Shown here: positions 1-6,000 of the stretch, in pieces
How the letters are laid out: every line of letters begins with the position of its first letter
Position numbering within the stretch: the first letter of the stretch is position 1
From: Pseudomonadales bacterium
Lineage (GTDB): Bacteria; Pseudomonadota; Gammaproteobacteria; Steroidobacterales; Steroidobacteraceae
Reading direction: 5' to 3'
NCBI GenBank assembly: GCA_020442965.1
Contig: JAGRJB010000022.1
Location: 1-6,000, forward strand
Length of the DNA: 6,000 bases
Position numbers and translations under genes: made by a program
Notes under the pieces: model-generated
Database searches by the model: none
Told to the model about the DNA's origin: nothing
The model's input: only the letters and a program-made list of their open reading frames with translations

Positions 1-2
1 TT

Positions 3-1196
3 GCGATCGCGGTCAGCGTCTCACTGCTACTCGGTGTGCAGAAGATGCGTACGGCGGCGCGCGATGGCTTCGCCAATACCGTGTCCGGCGTCGATCTGAT
101 CGTGGGCAGCCGCAGTGGACCGCTGAATCTCTTGCTCTACTCGGTGTTCCGGGTAGGCGATGCTACTGCCAACGTCAGCTGGACCAGCTACCAACTTGTT
201 CGGAAGCACGCGGATGTCGCCTGGACCATACCGATTTCGCTCGGCGACTCGCACCGTGGCTTTCGCGTGCTCGGCACGACCAATGACTATTTCGAACACT
301 ATCGTTTTGGGCACGATCGACGGATCTCGTTTGCTGCCGGCAAACCGTTCGCGGATCTGTACGACGTCGTGCTGGGCGCCGACGTCGCCAACCAGCTGGG
401 CTACCAACTCGGTGACGCGGTCGTGATCGCTCACGGCGTCGGCAACGTCAGCTTTGCCAAGCACGACGACAAGCCCTTTCGGGTCACCGGCATTCTCGCG
501 CGCACCGGTACGCCGATCGATCGCACCCTGCACGTGGGTCTCGAGGCTATCTCAGCGATTCACCTGGATTGGCAAAGCGGCATGCAGGCTATGCCCAATC
601 AACGTGTTGCCGCCGACGAGGCACGCCAGCGCGATCTGACACCCGACAGCATTACGGCTTTCATGGTCGGCATGAAAGACAAGGCAGCGATCTTTCAGAT
701 GCAGCGCGCTCTCAACGAATACCGTAAGGAACCCCTGCTCGCGATCATTCCAGGGGTTGCGTTGAAGTCGCTGTGGGATCTGGTTGGCATCGCCGACACT
801 GCCTTGATGATAATCGCGGCATTCGTCGTCCTGGCGGGATTACTCGGCATGCTCACGGCCATACTCACGAGCCTCAACGAGCGACGCCGCGAGATGGCAA
901 TCCTGCGCTCAGTCGGTGCGCAGCAGCGGCATGTATTCACCCTGCTGGTGCTCGAAGCCGGATTGCTCGCGCTGCTCGGTGTGCTGCTCGGTGTTGCCCT
1001 GACCTATCTGTTGCTGGTCGTTGGCCAGCCGATACTCGAAGCCCGGTTTGGAATTTTCGTACCCCTGACGGGCCTCAGTCGCTACGATAGCGTGATTCTG
1101 ACAGGTGTCGTGACGGCGGCGCTCGCCATGGGGCTGGTTCCAGCCTGGCGCGCGTACCGCAGTACCTTGAGCGACGGTCTCACCATACGGGTATGA
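3..1196 (+). CDS. ABC transporter permease, MacB/FtsX type (5' end outside the window)
   Basis: This is the C-terminal 397 residues of an inner-membrane permease. The reading frame is open from position 3, and the first residues (AIAVSVSLLLGVQ) look like the end of the first membrane helix, so the ATG at 36 is internal and the true start lies to the left. Order of parts: remnant of TM1; a periplasmic domain of roughly 240 residues of the MacB_PCD kind (containing DDKPFRVTGILARTGTP); then three C-terminal helices, about codons 265-290, 310-340 and 365-385 of the visible part. Between the first two of these lies the charged loop LNERRREMAILRSVGA, the typical FtsX/MacB coupling loop. By family knowledge, such permeases pair with a separate ATPase and do mechanotransmission or substrate extrusion rather than classical import. 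The gene overlaps the DUF3299 gene by ATGA. I recall the same pair at the end of zinc-starvation operons (Pseudomonas PA4063-PA4066, Vibrio zrg). The zinc link is inference; the permease call is firm. Confidence 0.85.
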   Translation, partial: AIAVSVSLLLGVQKMRTAARDGFANTVSGVDLIVGSRSGPLNLLLYSVFRVGDATANVSWTSYQLVRKHADVAWTIPISLGDSHRGFRVLGTTNDYFEHYRFGHDRRISFAAGKPFADLYDVVLGADVANQLGYQLGDAVVIAHGVGNVSFAKHDDKPFRVTGILARTGTPIDRTLHVGLEAISAIHLDWQSGMQAMPNQRVAADEARQRDLTPDSITAFMVGMKDKAAIFQMQRALNEYRKEPLLAIIPGVALKSLWDLVGIADTALMIIAAFVVLAGLLGMLTAILTSLNERRREMAILRSVGAQQRHVFTLLVLEAGLLALLGVLLGVALTYLLLVVGQPILEARFGIFVPLTGLSRYDSVILTGVVTAALAMGLVPAWRAYRSTLSDGLTIRV

Positions 1197-1753
1197 AAAT
1201 GCTTCGAATCCGCTTTTTGTCCATCGCTTGCGTTGCGTACATCGCTGCATTGGGTCCGTTGACCGCATCGGCCAATAGCGCCAAGACAGCGGCGCCGGCC
1301 ACTTCTGGCATCTCTAACAAGATAGTGGAACTCGAGTGGGACGAACTGGTTCCGGTGCAGGATCGGGAAAAGTTTTCGACGTCCGCCGCTCCAATTCACG
1401 ACTACCTGGGCGAAGGTGGACCCGCAGCGCAGCAACCGATGGATTTCGGCGTCAACAAGTCACTGGATGGCAAGACGATCAAGCTGCCAGGATTCATCGT
1501 ACCGCTCGATATCGGCAAAGACGGGCTCGTTAGTGAGTTCTTTCTGGTGCCCTACTTCGGCGCGTGCATTCATGTGCCACCGCCGCCGCCCAATCAGATT
1601 GTCTACGTACGCATACCGCAGGGCATCGCACTCGATTCGATCTACGAGGCATACTGGATCACCGGCAAACTGAGTGTTCAGAACAAGCAGACACGCCTTG
1701 GCGCGGCCGCCTATTCGGTCGTAGCCGACAAAATCGAGATCTACAAGTACTGA
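1193..1753 (+). CDS. Secreted DUF3299 family protein
   Basis: This is a 186-residue exported protein. The N-terminus has basic residues (K2, R5, R7), a hydrophobic stretch at about 8-23 and a likely signal peptidase I site after TASA (residue 27). A low-complexity Ala/Ser/Thr linker follows to about residue 40. The conserved core starts at IVELEWDELVP and includes LPGFIVPLD (98-106), EFFLVPYFGACIHVPPPPPN (115-134) and a C-terminal AAAYSV strand. The C125/H127 pair followed by a proline run is the hallmark I associate with DUF3299. There is no lipobox, so it is probably free in the periplasm. The start ATG overlaps the permease stop (ATGA), with only a weak upstream SD-like sequence (ACGGG), suggesting translational coupling; a second ATG lies two codons in at 1199. 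The biochemical function is unknown to me. The context implies an accessory periplasmic partner of the ABC system; a metal role through C125/H127 is speculation. Confidence 0.8.
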   Translation: MKMLRIRFLSIACVAYIAALGPLTASANSAKTAAPATSGISNKIVELEWDELVPVQDREKFSTSAAPIHDYLGEGGPAAQQPMDFGVNKSLDGKTIKLPGFIVPLDIGKDGLVSEFFLVPYFGACIHVPPPPPNQIVYVRIPQGIALDSIYEAYWITGKLSVQNKQTRLGAAAYSVVADKIEIYKY

Positions 1754-1760
1754 TCCGCGC

Positions 1761-2813
1761 TCAGTCCGCCGGCATGGGCGGAAATTTGTCGGCGAGGCGA
1801 CAGTCGATCCTTACACCGTGCGAGTCGAGCTTGATCGCCGCTGCCGCTGGTGCGGCGGTGGCATGATCAAGCTCGTCGGCCGCGCCACTCGGTGATCGTT
1901 TCATGGCGGCTGGCGTTGCTACGATCAGGCGCAGTTGCTCATCGAGGCCGGAACCATCCGCCGCAGCGAAGCGGGCCCGGAGCAGCTGCCAGTCAATTTG
2001 CTTGCTGTCGACCCCAGTCGCTTCCGCAGCGTAGCCGCGGTCGTTAGCATCGACCGACCGTTTACCGCGCGCATCAGAAACCTCGCAACGATAGGGACGC
2101 GCACGGTACAGCCTGATGTGAGTACGATCCTTGCGTCCGATGAACTGCTGACCGCCCATCACATTGATATCGTAGAGCCACAGCTCATCGGGCGACAACA
2201 CCCATTCGGCATCCGCCATGAATTCGGAGTTCGTCTGTGCTGATGTATAGTTGCACGTACCGGGGCCGAACTTGCGCCGCTCGTCGGTCGGACCGTCGAG
2301 TACACCGACGATCTGCGTGCCATTGCGATGCCAGAGAAAATCGCAATGGATCTGCGCGGGATCGCGCATCTCGACCTCGTGCCACAGCTGCGGATGATCC
2401 TGCAGATTGACGTATTGCTCGGGATTCTTCGGCGTCTGGCCACGGACCAGCACGCGCTGCCGCACCATGTCGATCTCAGCCTTGTACAGCACCTGACTGC
2501 GCGACATCAGGGGCCCGTCGCGACCGCCGATGTTGATCTGCCCATAGAACACGTATTCACCAATCTGCGGCGCGTCGATGCGCGCAAAAGTGCGGTACCA
2601 ATCGTCGTGCTCACCTTCGGCCGGCACGCGCACCGCCCGTTCGTGGTAGATCTGCGGATAGCTGCTCCACTCTCCCGGCAGCCACGCGACGAGATCATCG
2701 AGGATCGCTTCGAGCTCCTTGCGATCGAAGTCATAAGCCGGAGCCGCGATGCCTGGTGCCGCTACCATCAGGGCCAGCACAGAGACGCAGGCGGTGGCAC
2801 TGAGGCGTGGCAT
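1761..2813 (-). CDS. Secreted protein resembling the CpcT/CpeT family, with a C-terminal extension
   Basis: This is a 350-residue protein. The start at 2813 is chosen because AGGA (2821-2824) sits 7 nt upstream and a clean signal peptide follows: R3, hydrophobic 7-22, cleavage near GIAA (21-24). The frame stays open further upstream, to 3221, but that part is antisense to hinT. The core at about 36-245 starts with LVAWLPGEWSS, continues with FYGQINIGGRDGPLMSRSQV (89-108), then CDFLWHRNGTQIVG (157-170) and GPGTCNYTS, and ends in strands around WLYDINVMGGQQFIG. This order of a lipocalin-like beta barrel with spaced Cys residues resembles CpcT/CpeT (PF06206), which in cyanobacteria attaches bilins to phycobiliproteins. 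Proteobacterial members have no known substrate, so I do not infer lyase activity. The mature protein has four Cys (157, 187, 243, 338), possibly disulphide-bonded. The last 100 or so residues, rich in Ala and Asp, match nothing I know. The coding call is strong; the family call is moderate. Confidence 0.6.
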   Translation of the reverse strand: MPRLSATACVSVLALMVAAPGIAAPAYDFDRKELEAILDDLVAWLPGEWSSYPQIYHERAVRVPAEGEHDDWYRTFARIDAPQIGEYVFYGQINIGGRDGPLMSRSQVLYKAEIDMVRQRVLVRGQTPKNPEQYVNLQDHPQLWHEVEMRDPAQIHCDFLWHRNGTQIVGVLDGPTDERRKFGPGTCNYTSAQTNSEFMADAEWVLSPDELWLYDINVMGGQQFIGRKDRTHIRLYRARPYRCEVSDARGKRSVDANDRGYAAEATGVDSKQIDWQLLRARFAAADGSGLDEQLRLIVATPAAMKRSPSGAADELDHATAAPAAAAIKLDSHGVRIDCRLADKFPPMPAD

Positions 2814-2820
2814 TTTGTAA

Positions 2821-2824
2821 TCCT
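2821..2824 (-). promoter_or_regulatory. Ribosome binding site of the CpcT/CpeT-like gene
   Basis: Read on the minus strand, AGGA lies 7 nt before the ATG at 2813. It decides the start, because the reading frame continues open for another 136 codons upstream without an equally good start. Confidence 0.6.
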
Positions 2825-2946
2825 GTTTGGGCAGAGGCTGTCGGGCGGGGCGCTGATCGCGCAGCTTAACAAGAAATTGCTCCGCCGTGCGTCCAGCCGC
2901 GCCCACTGCAAACCCCGCCGAGGCAGCCGCAAGCCGAAAACGCAGG

Positions 2947-2952
2947 TATATT
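2947..2952 (+). promoter_or_regulatory. Possible sigma-70 -10 element for hinT-pip
   Basis: TATATT matches the TATAAT consensus at five of six positions and lies 36 nt before the hinT ATG, which would give a leader of about 30 nt. No good -35 hexamer is found 16-18 nt upstream (the sequence there is around CAGCCG), and there is no TGn extension, so this is a weak call based on one box. Confidence 0.3.
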
Positions 2953-2978
2953 GTGTTCCAAGCGATAGTGCAGTCAGC

Positions 2979-2982
2979 GGAG
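2979..2982 (+). promoter_or_regulatory. Ribosome binding site of hinT
   Basis: GGAG lies 6 nt before the ATG at 2989. It supports that start over the in-frame ATG at 2887, which would add 34 residues without homology to HIT proteins. Confidence 0.65.
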
Positions 2983-2988
2983 CGGCGA

Positions 2989-4808
<1,820 letters not shown>

Positions 4809-4812
<4 letters not shown>

Positions 4813-5303
4813 AGCGCTGCGAGACGTCTCAGTACCTGGGCGGCCAGGTCCTGCGCGAGGGCCTCGCGCAGTGTCTCCTGCTCGCGCTCCTTGGCGAGGA
4901 TCTGTGTCTCATCGAAACTGATATCGCGCGTCAGTAGCAGTTCCTCATCATTGACGCGTACGTCGTCTCCGATTCGTACGCTGTAGCGCACCCTGTAGCT
5001 GAGTTCATATTCGGTCGGCACGTTGCGGCCACTGACCGACAGTACCCGAGTTCCAAATTCGTCTGCGCCAATCTCGATCACCGCCGTGGTCGTGGCGGCG
5101 CGCGCTTGTACGACAGAACCGGATGCCACCAGCGCCTTGCGCAATGCCTGGACGAAATCCGATTGGACATCGTCGGCTTCCAGGCTGACGCGCGCAAACG
5201 ACGCAGAGAGGGGCTGTCGCCCTTGCAATTGAAAGCCGCACGCTGTCGCGGCGCATGCCAGGATCACTATGCCAAGCGTGCGCATCGGCTTAGACCACGA
5301 CAT
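4809..5303 (-). CDS. lptE: LPS-assembly lipoprotein LptE
   Basis: LptE is an outer-membrane lipoprotein that plugs the LptD barrel and helps insert lipopolysaccharide into the outer leaflet. The protein is 164 residues from this start. It shows a lipoprotein signal peptide ending in ATAC (lipidated Cys22), followed directly by GFQLQG, a classic LptE start of the mature form. A central segment RVLSVSGRNVPTEYELSYRV (86-105) and the later LTRDISFDETQILAKEREQE (124-143) leading into a C-terminal helix are typical. The -3 residue of the lipobox is Ala rather than the preferred Leu, which is tolerated. Two starts are possible: 5303 (overlapping leuS by 14 bp, with a weak GGGG upstream) or 5285 (MRTLGIVIL, 4 nt after the leuS stop, resembling the short E. 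coli form). I list the longer one; the shorter is about equally likely. The gene follows leuS, as in most gammaproteobacteria. Confidence 0.9.
4851..4871. repeat. Perfect inverted repeat of 10-bp arms inside lptE
   Basis: Arm CTGCGCGAGG (4851-4860) and arm CCTCGCGCAG (4862-4871) are exact reverse complements around a single central base. On the lptE mRNA this could fold into a GC-rich hairpin about 40-60 nt before the start of the next gene. It encodes part of LREALAQ in the LptE C-terminal helix, and no T-run follows it, so it is not a terminator. It may be a chance product of GC-rich codons. Confidence 0.5.
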
Positions 5304-6000
5304 TGATCAGACGCCCCGCGACGTACACGAATTTGCGCACCGCCTTGTTCTCGACAAATTTTTGCACGTTGGGATCGGCCAGCGCCGCGGCCCGTGCGAA
5401 CTGCTCATCCGCATCGGGCGCGATGCGAATACGCGCGCGCAATTTGCCATTCACCTGCACCACCACCTCAACCGTGTCCTCGGCGAGCGCCGCCTGATCG
5501 GCCGAACGCCACGCCGCGCGGGCCAGATCGTCGCGCGCGCCCAGCTCCTGCCACAGTACGTGGGTAACGTGCGGAATGATCGGCGACAGACACATCACGG
5601 CCAGCTCGAGCGCCTCCTGGACGACAGCGCGCGACTGGGGCTCGGTCGCGTCGAAGCGACCAATCGCGTTAAGCAGTTCCATCACCGCCGCGACGGCGGT
5701 ATTGAACGTGCGCCGTCGACCGATGTCATCGGTGACTTTCACGAGCGTCTGATGAGCCAGGCGGCGCAAGTCTCGTTGCGATCCGTCGAGCACGCCCGCG
5801 TCGAGAGCGATCGCACTGCCGGCCTGCCGGTGGTCGTAAACGGCCTTCCACAATCGACGAATGAAGCGATACGCGCCCTGCACGCCCTCCTCCGACCATT
5901 CGAGCGTCTGCTCAGGCGGCGCGGTGAACATCATGAACAGGCGCACCGTATCGGCACCTAACTTCTCGACCAGTTCCTGCGGATCGACGCCGTTGTTCTT
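5290..6000 (-). CDS. leuS: Leucyl-tRNA synthetase, C-terminal part (5' end outside the window)
   Basis: These are the last 236 residues of class I leucyl-tRNA synthetase, which charges tRNA-Leu in the cytoplasm; full-length enzymes have about 860 residues. The visible part begins KNNGVDPQELVEKLGADTVR, which follows immediately after the KMSKS catalytic loop in LeuRS, so that loop lies just beyond the right edge. Next come TAPPEQTLEWSEEGVQGAYR and the helical anticodon-binding domain (FNTAVAAVMELLNAIGRF, then MCLSPIIPHVTHVLWQELG). The small C-terminal domain contains VVVQVNGKLRARIRI and ends in VRKFVYVAGRLINVVV, typical of bacterial LeuRS. The frame runs unbroken to the window edge; the GTG at 5946 is an internal codon, not a start. 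The TAA stop lies within the first codons of lptE if the longer lptE start is used, so the two are cotranscribed. Confidence 0.96.
   Translation of the reverse strand, partial: KNNGVDPQELVEKLGADTVRLFMMFTAPPEQTLEWSEEGVQGAYRFIRRLWKAVYDHRQAGSAIALDAGVLDGSQRDLRRLAHQTLVKVTDDIGRRRTFNTAVAAVMELLNAIGRFDATEPQSRAVVQEALELAVMCLSPIIPHVTHVLWQELGARDDLARAAWRSADQAALAEDTVEVVVQVNGKLRARIRIAPDADEQFARAAALADPNVQKFVENKAVRKFVYVAGRLINVVV

Larger units (their letters stand above)
2814..2988. other. Divergent intergenic region between the CpcT/CpeT-like gene and hinT
   Basis: These 175 bp separate two genes transcribed away from each other, so promoters for both are expected here. The half next to the CpcT/CpeT-like gene (2835-2930) is GC-rich and shows no convincing -35/-10 pair on the minus strand. 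The half next to hinT holds an AT-rich patch (2936-2960) with the best -10-like hexamer. I see no riboswitch-like or strong hairpin structure and no tRNA. Confidence 0.6.

Noticed and set aside
909..1435. Minus-strand open frames of 117-119 codons across the permease/DUF3299 junction.
   Set aside because: Both are antisense to well-supported genes and show no domain, ribosome site or signal.
1765..1782. Hairpin TCCGCC / GGCGGA with a 6-nt loop just after the DUF3299 stop, as a possible terminator.
   Set aside because: The stem is only 6 bp, the following AAATTTG lacks a real T-run, and it lies within the coding end of the opposite gene.
2964..2969. GATAGT as an alternative -10 element for hinT.
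   Set aside because: It matches only four of six consensus positions and has no -35 partner; TATATT at 2947 is better.
5269..5961. Plus-strand open frame of 230 codons opposite leuS.
   Set aside because: The minus strand is unmistakably LeuRS; the plus frame is Arg/His-rich, as expected from the complement of GC-rich coding sequence.

Overview
The window reads as an ordinary, densely packed chromosomal segment from a GC-rich proteobacterium. A gammaproteobacterium is most likely, because of the leuS-lptE gene order and the pairing of a MacB/FtsX-type permease with a DUF3299 protein, an arrangement I recall from Pseudomonas and Vibrio. This placement is inferred from gene order and protein character; there is no rRNA or other taxonomic marker. 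I see no mobile element, CRISPR array, tRNA or rRNA.

Layout from left to right. (1) Positions 1-1753, plus strand: the 3' part of an ABC transporter permease gene, overlapping by ATGA with a gene for a secreted DUF3299 protein. Together they look like the tail of a putative zinc-responsive ABC operon whose ATPase and other genes would lie to the left. (2) Positions 1761-2813, minus strand: a secreted protein of about 350 residues that resembles the CpcT/CpeT family, converging on the DUF3299 gene with a 7-nt gap. (3) Positions 2814-2988: a divergent intergenic region, the only substantial non-coding stretch in the window. (4) Positions 2989-4337, plus strand: a two-gene unit, hinT (HIT-family nucleotide hydrolase) and pip (proline iminopeptidase), joined by another ATGA overlap. 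(5) Positions 4291-6000, minus strand: the 3' end of leuS, then lptE, then an unnamed protein with an HEAAH metal-binding signature. These are tightly packed as one operon, and the last gene runs 47 bp into the 3' end of pip from the opposite strand.

The leuS-lptE unit joins leucyl-tRNA synthesis to lipopolysaccharide export, a common gammaproteobacterial arrangement. The usual third gene, holA, is not the next gene; the HEAAH protein takes its place. No clear new defence or mobile system is present. The most interesting unknowns are the HEAAH protein, the extended secreted CpcT/CpeT-like protein and the DUF3299 protein.
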